From contig CM047810.1 in the NCBI GenBank assembly GCA_026214975.1, positions 1,922,001-1,986,000 on the forward strand: a DNA stretch of 64,000 nucleotides. The letters run 5' to 3'. Position numbers and translations under genes: made by a program. Position 1 is the stretch's first letter. The number at the start of each line of letters is the position of its first letter. Origin of the DNA: Gentiana macrophylla. Its lineage: Eukaryota; Streptophyta; Magnoliopsida; Gentianales; Gentianaceae. Below the pieces are notes generated by a model. It saw only the letters and a list, made by a program, of their open reading frames with translations, was not told the origin of the DNA and made no database searches. Positions 45,901 to 57,879 of this stretch are shown one piece after another.

Positions 45901-47150
45901 CTAACCTGAGATAAAATTAATGCTCTCAAAGCATGCCCACACCTCGGAATGTCAAAGAGGTGCAAAGGTTGACAGTCGGATGGCGGCTCTAAACCGTTTT
46001 ACATGTCGATATCGGCGCAGAGAGAGCTCTACCTTTCTTCAAGATTCTGAAAAGCTAGTCCGTTCGGTGGGGCGGGAGTGTCGAAAGGCGTTTGACGATT
46101 TGAAAGAATATTTATCTCGATTTGCCAACGCCGTCCTCACCTCGAGATGGAGAGAAGCTCTTGGTTTATCTAGCGATGCGAGGAAGCGTAAGCGCTGCCT
46201 TAGTTCGAGAAGGAGACCAGGACAAATCCTACCTATTTTGTCAGCAAAGCCCTACATGGTGCAGAGGTCAGATATACTCCTGCGGAGAAGTTAGCGCTGA
46301 GTTTAGTTCATGCGTCGAGGAAGTTGAAGCCATACTTCCAAGCACATCCTATTGCTGTGGTTACTGACCAACCGTTAAAACAAATTTTGGCAAAGCCCGA
46401 GACATCGGGTCGATTAACCAAGTGGGTTGTCGAGCTAGCGAATACGACATAGAGTTTCTACCTCGAAACGACCATCAAGGGTCAAGCTCGGTGACTTCTT
46501 AGCGTAAGGTTGTCGATTCGATTAGAGCAAGGAAAACATCATCGAGGAGCGATGGACACTCCACGCCGATGGTGCCTCGAGTAAAGAGAAGCTGGAGCCG
46601 TTTCTTCGCTAGTTAGTCCGAAAGGGAAGAATTTCCGTATGCACTTCGGTTCGAGTTCAAGGCTACGAACAACGAAGCCGAATATGAGGCCTTAATCACA
46701 GGTTTAAAGCTAGCATCGAAGTTGGGAGTCGAGAATCTTCTGGTATACAGCGACTCTCAACTCGTGGTAAATCACGTGCGGGGAGAGTATGAAGCTAAGG
46801 AAGAATCAATGAAAAGCTATCTAAAGGTTGTTCAGGGGTTAATGACGAAATTCAAGACAATCCTAGTCGAACAGGTACCTCGGAGTGAGAACAAGCGAGC
46901 CGATGCGTTGTCTAAGCTCGCGTCGAATTTCAAATCAAAGAGGAAAGTTCTGGTTGAGATGCTAGCGGAACGGAGCTATAACGAGGTCGACGTGCAGCCC
47001 GTGGTTCAAGGATCGACATGGATGGACCCTATAGCACTATTCTTGAAAGATGGAATGCTCCCCACCGATAAATCTCAGGCCAGGAAAATCCGACTTCAAG
47101 CCTCCAGTGCACGCTTTTCGATTATGTGCTTTATCGAAAATCATTTGTAA
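45901..47150 (+). pseudogene. Tat connection region and RNase H
   Basis: Broken by several indels between 45900 and 46720. Pieces such as LHADGASS (about 46558) and a clean frame 46722-47150 (YSDSQLVVNHVRGEYEAKE, ENKRADALSKLAS) mark an RNase H with D and DAL.KLA motifs, as in the archaeal-type second RNase H of Tat elements. Confidence 0.8.
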
Positions 47151-48236
47151 CCCCTGGATGCGATGTGCATCGGAAGAAGAGGGGCTTATCTCGCTCGAAG
47201 AGATACACCGAGGGTCTGTGGTAATCATTGCGAGATCGAATGTTGGCAAGGAAGTGCAACCGGCGGATATTTCGGCCGTCAATGCAAAAGATGCGAGTCG
47301 ATTGGTAATGAGTTGCGAGCTCGCCAGGTACACGACGTGGTAACTCATCGACAAGCACGAGAAATGAATGCCATCGAGTCCAGTATGGCCGTTCGATGAA
47401 TGTGGAGTCGATATAGTCGGACCTCTACCTCGAGCTCGGGAATTTCAAATACGCCGTCGTTGCGGTTGATTATTTTACTAAATGGGTCGAGGCCAAAGCT
47501 CTTCGCGACATCGTGGCCTGGACCATCAAAAAATTCGTGGGAGAATATTTTGTGTAGGTTCGGAATTCCGAAGTATCTGGTCTCGGACAACGGGACTCAG
47601 TTTCTTGATGATAGAGTGCAGAATTGGTTGAAAGAATTCAGGATCGAGCACAGAACGACGTCAGTGGCCCGACCTCAGTCTAATGGACAGGTCGAGCAGA
47701 CAAACAGGCAGATCAAGTTTGGATTGAAGAAGCGATTGGAAGATGAAGGCCGAGATTGGGCAAATCGATACCCAAGATATTATGGTCATATCGCACAGCA
47801 CCCAACTCAGCAACCCAAGAAACTCCTTTGCCATGGCCTATGGATGTGAAGCCGTGATACCTGCAGAGATCGGACTAGCATCGCCTCGGGTTTTAGCTTA
47901 TAATGTCGAAACTAATCTTTGCCGATCTAAGAGAAGAAAAAGACAATGTCGAAGAGAAGAGGAAATGGCGGCGTATCGGATGGCCGATTATAAAGAAAGA
48001 TTGCTCGAGATTACAACGCAAGGGTGAAATACAAATACTTCCAAGTAGGAGACCTCGTATTGAGAAAAAATGAAGCCAGCAAGCAGGACCCAATAGGCAA
48101 GCTCGAGCTGAATTGGGAGGGTCCGTATAAAATCTTGAAAGTGCATCCTAAGGGGTCATATCAGTTGGGCAGGTCGGATGGAAGCACAGTGCCTCGAACT
48201 TGGCATGCCACCAACCTCAGAAAGTATTATTTTTAA
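47151..48236 (+). pseudogene. Tat integrase
   Basis: Zinc-finger cysteines in QCKRCES (about 47284). First catalytic D in a GVDIVGP reading near 47405, second in VSDNGTQF (47581), and E in SNGQVEQTNRQ (47682-47714). The C-terminal part, VKYKYFQVGDLVLRK..., ends LRKYYF and TAA at 48236. Frame breaks lie at about 47550 and 47850 and near 48020. Confidence 0.88.
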
Positions 48237-48465
48237 ATTATTTCTTATTTTCATGACTTTTGCAGTTCTGCCTTCATCAGTTGTAACAGGTCGATATGAC
48301 ATTGTATGGCGATTCCTTTTATAAAGCATGCTTTCTTTTCCTTTTTAATTACGCTACATGTGCAAGACCGTATGAAAAAGCAAAAAGGGGGCAAATGAAA
48401 AAGCGCAACAATCGACCGAGACATCAATTCTCCGACCCGAACAACTCGGCACTGTATGGTGAAAA

Positions 48466-48712
48466 AAGCCAAGTCATTGACAGTGCTTAAGTCACCTCGA
48501 GACGATTAAGCTGAAGGAAATAGTGAATAAAGCCAAGTCACTGACAATGCTTATATCACTCCCGACATGCCGCGTGCTTACGATGCTAAGCGATCGGCGG
48601 ATTTAAAACAAAATAGTGAATAAAGCCAAGTCACCGACAATGCTTATATCACTTCCGACATGCCGCGTAAGCCACGATGCTAAGCAGTCGGAGGATCCCA
48701 CGATGGATCCTT
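48466..48712 (+). repeat. tandem repeat of about 90 bp in the Tat 3' region
   Basis: Phrases AGCCAAGTCAYYGACARTGC and TTCCGACATGCCGCGT recur at about 48468 (partial), 48533 and 48625. Related short phrases occur to about 48800. Non-coding. Confidence 0.8.
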
Positions 48713-49078
48713 AACTCGGCTCGATCATAAGCACCACGATGTGCCCGATCAAAAGCGAGAATAGTCGAATCGAGCTCCGACCCAAAAGCCAAGTCAAGCC
48801 AACAAGGCAAAGACAATGCTAGGTCGACTCATACTCAAGTGTACCAGAGTCATGAACTCCTACTACACTTCGAGGGCCAAGAGGGAATTAAGTCCGAAGG
48901 ACTACACCCCATAAGGCAACATTTTCAAGGGAATTAAGTTCAAAAGACTACACCCTAAACAAACGATCAACAAGAAACAAAAGATATTCAGTGAAAAGCA
49001 TAGTGATGATTCAAATTCAAAGATCAAAATGCAAATTAAAATGTCAAGTCTATGGGATCGAAATGACCAAATACAAGT

Positions 49079-51221
49079 TTAGACAAATAAAAACGTAAAT
49101 GTTATTACAACCAGATCGAATAAGAAAAGTTCAATAAAAAGGCGACAAGGGAAGAGCATCGAGCGGAAAATTTGGTTTGAAGTCGAAGCATTGGGATCGA
49201 CCTGTTCATCCAACTCGGCGTTCACTTCACCGGCTCCCTCCAGGGCTGGGACCACGTACTTGTTATAGAGAGACACGCCAGCCTTGAAATCGGTGATGTA
49301 TCGGCCATATCGGGGAATGGACTCTGGGTCATATAAATAGGCTTTGCCGATGCTCTTGACCTCGAAGTCGTGGATCGACCATCTTGACTTCGTCCGGTCG
49401 TTCGAGAACCCCTTCATGGCCTCGACTCATCGAGAGCGCCAGTCGTTATCAAACTCGTCGACGTCGAAATCCTTCTTAGTCGCTTCCAAGCGGGTCGTGA
49501 AGCTATCGACCTCGAGTGAAGATCGCCTCGAGCCTTGGTAGAGCGGCCAGCTCGGCTACGGTTTGATCCACTCGACTTCACCGCCGCCACCAAGCATCTC
49601 TAGCGAGATGTGTCTTCTCGTGCCTTAGATGTAGATCCGACTCGCCAGGCGTCTATCGTCCAACTTATTGGCTTTAGCTTTCGGCTTCTCGAGATCCGAT
49701 GTCGACTTAGCAATTGTCTCCTTCGCTCCTCTAAAAGTCGCCGAGGAGACTCGATTCTATTTAACGCCACTTTCGCGCGGCCACGCTGCGTCGCAAAAAG
49801 GGAAACATTGTTAACTTCAAGTCGAGACAAAACCTTGAAGATACAAGGAAATGAAGGAAGACTCACCACTCGTTGACTCTTCATGATAAGGTCGTGTAGC
49901 TCCTCCTGAGTCATGCCCTCCATCTCTCGCTTCGTTCATCTCGGGATCGCCTCGGTAGATTTTGGTGGAGCAAGGTTACGGGTCTCCTTCCCGACCCCAT
50001 GTCTCACCTCGGATGTTTTATGGCGTTTTCGAGAGGCGGTCATCTTCGGTCGCCTCCACCACATTAGCCTCGTCGGTGACTCCTTAAGATCTCGGATGTC
50101 GGAGCGGAGTAGAAAACGAGTCGTACCCTTTGTCCGGGATGTGCCCGAGGAAGGCTTCTTCGACTTGATGCCACCATTTCTGGATTGTGCGAGGATCTAC
50201 CTTTTAGGGTCGGGCATCTTTCCAATCGCTCTAGCCTTGCAAAGTGTTCCATCGCGAACAAGAGATATGTCGACGTTAAAATAGCATTAAAAATCTAGAA
50301 AATACAAGTACAACAGTTCAACGAACGGATAAGTCGCCACGCAAAACTCGAACGTCCTCATCGAGTTCCGTATAAGCGCTGGACTGCCGTCTCGATGTCG
50401 AAGAACGGATATAGAGAATGTAGGTTCCGAGTCGCAACATCGGGATGAGCGCGCACTTCGATGGTCGCGCACTCGCTGGGAATATCCGATTTGAGCCGAT
50501 CATGCCATTTTTGCGGCCTTTGGAACCAAGTATGTATGTCGATATCAATCAGACCATGTCGAATAAAGAAAAAGTTGGGTTTCCGATGCGCCATGAGACG
50601 AGATCACCTTCCTCACGAACTCCGATGCGCAGGCGCTTCAAATGTATACCATCCCACGTCCTGCAAACTCGCCAAGGCAAAGTACTGACGGAATAGTCGA
50701 ACCGAGAATTCAACCTTGGCGATTCGACACGCCAGCGCGAAACCCATTACGCTCCTGATCCCATTGGGAGCGAGCTGGGTGATGCAGATCTTGTAGTGTT
50801 GAAGGACTGCGATTAGACACGGGTCGAAGGGGAATCTTAATCCCTCTCTCAATTGCGCCTCGTATGGCACGTAACCCAAGGGAGAGGTCGATGCGAATCG
50901 GTATCGATCGTGTGACACTTTAATGTGGTTAGACGAGTAGGGGATTCCATATCTCAAACAGATCGCCTTGGCTTTCTCTGGCGTTAGATTTGACACACAT
51001 CCATACGGTCCCTGGCCCTGCATTCTGGTTTTGCGCCTGGCAACAGGTCGAGAAGATCCAACGGGTCGAGGAGATGTCTCCTGCTCTCCCTCCTCTTCTT
51101 CTTCTCCGGCTGCTCTCTCACCGGAAGCGGTTGGATTCTCAGAAATTGTCTCTTCCGTCGATTCTACCTCAGTTTCAACAATCTCCTCTCTATTTTGGGA
51201 ATCACTATCGCTGCTAGACAT
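49079..51221 (-). pseudogene. antisense extra gene of the Tat element (Transposase_28-like)
   Basis: The minus strand between integrase and 3' LTR encodes a large protein. The first exon block (51221-50613) starts MSSSDSDSQ, has an acidic/Ser region, then a domain with LRYGIPYSS, LREGLRFPFDPC, QLAPNGIRSVMGF and GWYTF. This resembles the plant 'putative gypsy type transposon' domain (Pfam Transposase_28). After a frame break it continues at 50594-50358 (FFFIRHG, TWFQRPQKWHD). A basic coiled-coil-like part at 49923-49600 contains a likely 81-bp intron (49866-49786, GTGAGT...CAG). The last part is 49417-49079. Antisense extra ORFs are known from Tat-lineage elements such as Grande. Function unknown. 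Confidence 0.65.
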
Positions 51222-51644
51222 GGGCTTAAGGAGAAGATGCAAGAAATAAAAATAAGAAGGAGAATTTAAGTGAATTTAGGGCTTACTTGAACTTTCGGCT
51301 AAGAAACTGAAACTCGCTGAAGATTATAATGACGAATGAGAAACGTCAAGGTCTTGGACTCCTTTTATGCGTGTGAATCTTGCAAATGATTTGAAAGGGT
51401 GGAGATTGTGGGTAGTTATAGAATACGTAACGCGAGAATCAAGGGTAGTGGGCCGCCTAAAACGCTTCGTTTCCTGCACCCATTAATGCTAGTACAGTAT
51501 GACGTCATCCTACGGCAGCCTAGATCGGGTAGATAGGACAGCTGCGTTCCCGCCTAAAGAAGACCACGTGTCGAGAGAGTTATTTAAATTTTCAGATCCG
51601 ATCTCAGCATTCGAGATGAGCTTCACTCCGATCTGGGGGGCTTA

Positions 51645-52175
51645 TGATGATACGAGAATACACACCTCCACGTGGAATTATCTGATTGGTCCATCTGGCG
51701 TTTGCATAAGTCTGGGCCGGCTATCGACATCGGGTCGATACTAGACGTACCAGTGAAGACCACAGCTCGAGTGGGATTCACCAAGTGTCTGGACTCGAGC
51801 GCCCACGTCGGCCGTCGTCGAGTCGATCTCGGATACGTTAGCCAGTGCTCATGGGTCCACATTCCACAGGTTACTTGGGAAAGGGGGCAAGGCCCATTTA
51901 AGGGTATTTATGACAATAACTCCAGCCGCCCTTAGTTCTAGGGGCGGAAAGAAGGACATGTGCCTATAAATACATAGCTCCGGGAACTACGTAAGGCTTG
52001 ATTCCTGGACTTTCACACAGGATACGTAGGCAATCCAAGATACATTCTTGGACTCAGCCATAATACATCAAAAATACCATCTTTCGTTCATATTTAGCCA
52101 TCTCGATCTCTTACAGCTCATCCTTAGATTACACGTGGCCTCAGTTCACTGGTGGTGCATTATTTAGCATCGTCA
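51645..52175 (+). repeat. Tat element 3' LTR
   Basis: 531 bp, matching 29800-30327. Preceded by a weak PPT (GGGGGG at 51635-51640). TATA-like CCTATAAATAC at 51963-51973. Confidence 0.92.
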
Positions 52176-52180
52176 TTAAT

Positions 52181-52650
52181 CAACACGCTGCAGAAACGAA
52201 ATATGCATCAAATCGACATTAAAGCGGCGACTTTTTTCACTTGAACTTTACATATGAGTGATGAAATATTTCATATAGCACAGATTCTGATTATGTCTTA
52301 AAATAAAACGCCAAGCAATCGAAGGAGAAGTTGTGAATCCACAAAGATCTTGGCCGACTTCTTAGAATCGAAGATCGAATCGAGAGAAAGGCTGAACCTT
52401 CCATACTCATCCTTCACAAAATCGCATAAGGCACAAAATCAGGAGAGCATCTATGTCAAATCAGAAAATAAATGATAAGGAACGAACACGGAAAGATATC
52501 ACCTTGCAAATTGAATGCACCGAATCAAGCCGTCGTGTTAATCAACACGTTGCAGAAACGAAATCTGCATCAAATCGACATTAAAGCAGGCAGCTTTAAG
52601 CTTCGAACTTTCCATAAGTGATTATCGCACATGGTAGATCGAATGGACAA
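52181..52650. repeat. duplicated host segment flanking the Tat element
   Basis: About 255 bp left of the Tat insertion (29545-29799) reappears at about 52300-52540. The phrase following the right TSD (CAACACGCTGCAGAAACGAA at 52181) reappears at about 52541. So the element landed in the first unit of an older tandem duplication of about 360 bp. Confidence 0.8.
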
Positions 52651-53230
52651 AGGTAATATCTGATTCTTTCCTTAATCGAATGAAGGCATGTGAAGAATAG
52701 ATAATCAGGGAAAATAGAGGAAACGCAGGATTTGATTGCAGACCGAGGATTGAGGAGGAGTAAAGGCAATAGTGGGTTTCAATGGAACCGTTTCAAGTTC
52801 GGAGGGGACGGAGGATTTTCAGCCGAATAATGTAAATGAATGAGGTGAATTAATTCATTGATTAATATATATATATATTTGACCATGTACTTTCCATGAC
52901 TGGAGCATATGAGGAAAGCATGAGGACGTGGGGAGTGGGGAAAACTGAGGAAGTTATCGTGGGGAGGAGGGAGGGAAGTGGCCCGATGATGTAGGTTTTT
53001 TTTTTTTGTTTTTTTGTGTGTGTAGAAAACCGGGTTTGGGTCGGGTTAATTGAAAAAAACGGGTAATTTGACGGTTTTTTAGTCTAAAATATAATATAAG
53101 ATTTTTACTTTAATTTACATTTTATATGTTAAAATAAAGTAGTATTAAACAAGGGGGAATTAGGGAGAAGGACAGAAATATTTCATCAATTGAGTAGAAG
53201 GACAGTTTTTTGAAACTTTTGCATAAAGGA
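52651..53230. other. no gene seen
   Basis: A G-rich stretch (about 52690-52985), a short TA run and a T-rich stretch at 52995-53020. On the minus strand it could be a promoter and 5' leader (TATA-like run near 52862), but there is no coding evidence. Confidence 0.35.
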
Positions 53231-53232
53231 CA

Positions 53233-53440
53233 AAACTATTTATTCACCGTCGAAATTCACTTGTGTTCAAATTCACTGCTTTAAATTCAATTGACTAAAT
53301 TCATCGTCGAAATTCACTAATTTTCAAAATTCATCGTCGAAATTCACTAATTTTCGGATTCACTCAATCGAAATTCAAAATTCATTGATTTCGGATTCAC
53401 TCTGGAGATTCACCGATTTTCGGATTCACTGTTTGTCATT
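53233..53440. repeat. degenerate ATTCAC / TTTTCGG repeat cluster
   Basis: Short phrases AAATTCACTAATTTTC and TTTCGGATTCACT recur at least eight times with changing order and spacing. Confidence 0.75.
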
Positions 53441-53568
53441 CTCGCTATAAAAATTATGCAGTTGTCCTTCTCCCTATAAAAAATATGTAAATTTGTCTCA
53501 TTCTTAAAAATATTTGATTAATGTCATTATCCCTAATTTTCCAATTAAACAATGACGGTAATGGAATT

Positions 53569-53704
53569 TTTTTTTGTTGTTGTTGTTGTTGTTGTTAAAC
53601 GTTTGACTAGTAACCAGTAATTAGTAATAATGAAAATAAATGATGAACGCACAAGGTGTAACATTATCTATACACACTTTTTTTTTTTTTTTTTTTTTTT
53701 TTTG
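53569..53704. repeat. (TTG)n microsatellite and poly-T run
   Basis: Nine TTG repeats at about 53572-53598; a T run at 53681-53703. Confidence 0.9.
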
Positions 53705-53711
53705 TTTTTAA

Positions 53712-53944
53712 TGTGCAGATTTTCACCGATTTTGGGCGTTACAGTGATGGAGATTGTTAAAATGGCCGGGGATATTGCCTAAGTCGTAAATTCTACCTGT
53801 TAATTTAGATGTGTATAATTATTTTTATCATTTTTATTAATTAATCCGAGAATGAAAGGTAGTGATTTAGTGGGGTATTCCTCCCGCTTTCGAGAGCATC
53901 TTAATTTCTATAGAATTTCACTTTTTTTTGTGTTGGGCATGTTA

Positions 53945-54024
<80 letters not shown>

Positions 54025-54230
54025 TGTGTGTGTGTTTTGTGTTTTTATTAACAGATTTATACCAATTTTGGGCGTTAATGTTATGGAGGTTGTTAAAATG
54101 GCTAGATATAATGTCTAAGTTGCAAATTATACCCGGTAACTTAGACGTGTATAATATTGTTTTAAAATTTTAATCAATTAATATGAGAATGAGAGGGAGT
54201 GATTTTAGAAGGGTTTTTTTAGGAGGATCC
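53712..54230 (+). repeat. diverged direct duplication separated by a (TA)n tract
   Basis: About 175 bp at 53712-53885 recurs at 54046-54225 at roughly 70-75% identity by eye, both preceded by T-rich tracts ending in CAG. Shared phrases include TTTTGGGCGTTA and GTTGTTAAAATGGC. Between them lies a (TA)n tract of about 70 bp (53947-54015). One frame conserves a short PILGV.VME.VKMA text in both copies before stops. Confidence 0.75.
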
Positions 54231-55229
54231 AAAGTAAAAGAAATTGGAGCTTTTGTTGTAAGCAATGCTTTTGTGAGACATGTAGCTTACACGAGAAAAT
54301 GGACAAATCTAGGGTATATGATTTTTTTTTACTGTTGCTGGCAATTCGACTATAATTTTTATTGTTAAGTTGCTACTCTTGACTATATTTTATGTTAGTG
54401 TATGTTTAGGGGCAATTGTTCTTTTGATGAGATCAGTTGGTGGCTTGATGCAGATTAATGGAATTTGAGGCCGAGACAGAAAATATGCGGCAAAGGAAAC
54501 TATATTTGTAGTGGCTTAACCATGAGCTCTAATTGATCGGGGGGCATCATCTCATTCATCCGAAACGACAACTCAAACGATGTAATGATTTGCACTGATC
54601 AGTCTATATAAGCATACCAAAACAGAAAAGGGCCGTGTGGCAATTATAAGTCTAGCTTGCGCATTTTATTTTTGCTTGCAAGTCATTTAAAACATTTTCT
54701 TTTTTGATATCATATGGAGTTTTTTTGGGATTATTCCATTTGGGATTCATTACTTTTAATCTTTTTTTTTCCTTTCATGCAAGAATATTGTTTTTTTTAA
54801 ATCTTTTTGGCCGAGAGAGATATGTTTCTCATGTGTCACATAATGAATTTATTTATTTTGGCACGATTGTGTGTATTGAATTGAATATTTTTCTTACGAT
54901 ATTTCATTTTTTTATTCTGAATGTATATTAATTATGTTCGTTTTCCATATGACGGATTCAATCTTCAATTGATACATTGTTCTTGATTCTGTTAGTTGTT
55001 CTTAAGTTGATTGGTTCTGTGAGAGGCTATAAAAAGGAAAAGCAAAGCTAGAGAATTAACATAAAATTTTATTTCCTGAGCCTGAGAATGAGGGAGCTTT
55101 ATTGATTATTGAGATTGCGAATATAATGTCTTTTAAGAATTTTCATCAGTATCTAATTCTCGCAGTCCAATGGATTTGTTGTTACAAGTTTTGATCTTTA
55201 CTCCTTCAAATGTATATCACATCTCCTAT
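54231..55229. other. no gene seen
   Basis: AT-rich. A TATA-like GCTATAAAAAGG at 55026-55037 is not followed by a convincing frame. A 27-bp direct repeat (TCCTTCAAATGTATATCACA...) at about 55202 and 55271 marks the LINE 3' edge. Confidence 0.4.
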
Positions 55230-56378
55230 AAGGGGTGAGTCAATTTGGGAGAATTTCGTACAACGTATCTCCTTCAAATGTATATCACATCTCCCAGAAG
55301 CATGAGGCATTGTTGAGGCGTCCACATTACACTTAATCATCCCATTCGACGGTTTCTCCCAGTGATCTCGCAATTTCTGATGTTGCACATCATGTGGTAT
55401 CTGAGCAGCATGAGCATATTCCCAAGCTGCACTAAGGACCGAAGAACAAACGCGCGACACATACACCGCCTGATTGTCATAGACCGCACTACAACGCGTC
55501 CTCCAAATGTGTCACATTACCCAAACAAACTCTGCCAGCTCCAGACGCGATAGTCGGTCTGAAAGAAAAGTAAAATAACCCCTAAAATCGGCAGCTCTCC
55601 TTGGACGTGCTAAAGATCCAAAAGGTGATTGCTCCCACACCCTAGCCGCCATCTCACACTCGAACAAAACATGTGCCAGAAACTCGTCCTCTCCTCCACA
55701 TGCAAGACAACGACCATCTGCCACATTACGCCTAGCCAGATTGCGCGCTACAGGCAAACAATCGTGCAGCCATCTCCATAAGAAATGCTGAATCCTCGGT
55801 TGTACAGTAACATCCCAACACTGTCTCTACACCCCATCAGCCCCACTCGATCCAGATGCGGCCTCTCCAACTGACCTCGGCCTATACAGAGATAATGACA
55901 GTCGATAGCCCGTCTTTACCGTGTAGACTCTCCGAGGCTCATAATGCCAAATACGCCTGTCTAAATGCCTACCTTGCACTATCAGGGTACGCAAAATAGC
56001 ATCACACTCCTAAGACCTAAAATTCGCTCGCACTAGAGGAGAATTCCATCGTTGTGTCCCTGTAATAAGCAAATTCGCTACCTTAAAGTTTGTCGGGATA
56101 TCATGGTCTGCATGTAGTATTCGAAAAGACCTAGGAAGGTCCACCCAAATATCATGAAAAACAAACACCGAAGAGCCATCGCCAACTTGCCAACGAAGTC
56201 CACTCAACAACAAATCTCACCCCTCAAGTAAACTCCTCCATAAAAAGAAGGCCTAGATGTACAGGCATTAGCTAAAAAAGTACTCAGACCAAAATACTTC
56301 GCCCGAAGCACATGCCCAACCAACGATTCCGGATAGAGGAGAACACGCCAAGCCTGCTTCGCCAATAAGGCCACATTT
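55230..56378 (-). pseudogene. LINE ORF2 3' part: zinc-binding and RNase H-like domains
   Basis: Blocks in order: NVALLAKQAWRVL, AKYFGLSTFLANA, LLSGLRWQVGDGSS, then the zf-RVT block RCLACGGEDEFLAHVLFEC (C..C...H...C) near 55690-55640, and an RNase H start (GMIKCNVDAS) near 55320. Stops and frame changes separate the blocks. The RNase H domain is incomplete. Confidence 0.88.
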
Positions 56379-57785
56379 ATATATGATGTACGTAGTCATA
56401 TAGGATTGGACCGATTTAATCTACATTACTCATATAATTTTGTGATTGAGAAATCTTATTAAATCACAAGATAATCATATATGGATTAACCTTAATCCAT
56501 AAGTGATTGCAGACTCCTGCTTGTTTCAAGATAGAGTCAGATGTGTTCGTTAATGATTGCTAAGAGGCGCGGTCTGAATCACTTTCACATCAACACTGTT
56601 CGGGAATGAGTAATAAGTGTGTCTCATAGATACGGAATTCATTCCTTCCTGCAGGAAGTAGAAAGACAATCCCCTTATTTGTTAATCCTATAAACTGATC
56701 GATCCGCGGAGTTCATATTGGTTATGAACTAATTGATCACTAGTGGGTTAATGGTAAATGAGGATAAGATGTAATGAAGAAGGTTTACGGAAACATTTCC
56801 CGCTTCATTATTGATAGTCTATGGAGGGTTAGTATATATGTAATTATTATATCAATGGACGCTTATTGACTTGACACATTGAGAATAAGTTGTATGTATA
56901 ATCGATAGAGTTCAGTTTCAGATTTATGGTGGCGTGATTCCGGAATTAATCAGTTGAATAGAAATGTTCTGTTCGATGAATATTTTATTCAATTTATTGT
57001 AGCTACTGATTATAGGTCCATTGTCCCCGGGATGGCTCCTAACACGCGAGTGAATTCTCGTATTCCTGGAACCTCGAGAAAAATTAAATAGTCTATTTAA
57101 TAAATATGCAAAATATTCTTTATTTGGTAACAATATGTAAAATAGAAAAGACATTTTCTATTATTCGATGACACAATAATGACACCACATGTGTAGAAAA
57201 TTAGGAAAAGAAATTTTCCTGAATTATGTCAAATGTGTAATTAATTACTGAATTTGTTAAATATTTAATGAATAAAATAAGAGATTGATTTTCTAAAGAT
57301 TATCTCATTTATGGTGATTATCTCTTATTTATGGAAAAAATATTTTTCTTTAGGAAAAAGAGAATTGTCTTGTTAAAAGGGATAACTCTCTCTTGCTCGG
57401 TTATTTTCCTATATAAAGAGCGTTCCTCCCAACACAATTACATAGACAACTCCTCCGCCTCATTAGAGAAAAAAAGGGAGAAAAACCACTTTCTTCCCTT
57501 AGCCATCGGATGAAGAAAAACCAGAGTTTTTCTTGGAGCATATTCGAGGAGGTTCGAATGCGGGATCGACGTCCACTAGTCGGCGCTTTGAGATACAACT
57601 CGGAAGATCATGACTTCTCTTCGGTTGGGTAAATCTTCAAACCTTGTTGTGGATTAGGTTAATTAAATATGTAAATCATGTCGTGGTAAAATCGTAAACA
57701 AATTTCGATTCGTTGCTTCCGCTGTGCATGATCGACTGTCTCGATCGGTGTTGTGAATTATATCTGACGATGTGAAGAAAAGAGG
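56375..57785 (+). mobile_element. truncated copia LTR, same family as the LARD-like element
   Basis: This plus-strand sequence aligns by eye with the minus-strand LTR of the 6844-16184 element over most of its length (ATTTATATATGATG, AATCACAAGATRATCATATA, GAACTAATTGATCAC, GTTTACGGAAA, TGCTTCCGCTG). It lacks the first few hundred LTR bases. At its left edge the join with the LINE falls in a CATTT shared by both. Part of the LINE RT is missing here, so a deletion removed the LTR start and adjacent LINE. The 3' end is uncertain. Confidence 0.75.
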
Positions 57786-57879
57786 AAAAATATGCCGGCA
57801 ATTGCGAGCACTGGATTTTTTTCCGGATCCGGTTTTTCCTACGTTTCGGATCCTGATTCGGGTTTCTGTATAACCAGCA

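Larger units (their letters stand above)
29800..52175 (+). mobile_element. Ty3/gypsy Tat-type retrotransposon, 22.4 kb including a nested Athila
   Basis: LTRs at 29800-30327 and 51645-52175, TSD ttaat (29795-29799 and 52176-52180), PBS TGGCGCTAGAAGGAGGG at 30330-30346, and gag-pro-RT-RNase H-integrase order on the plus strand. Without the nested Athila the element is about 9.9 kb. The 3.4 kb between integrase and 3' LTR holds tandem repeats and an antisense gene, as in several Tat-lineage (Grande/Retand-like) elements. The pol frame is broken by small indels although residues remain conserved. Confidence 0.93.

Noticed and set aside
54183..54368. 61-codon frame after the duplicated segment
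   Set aside because: No signal peptide, domain or promoter; AT-rich surroundings give such frames often.
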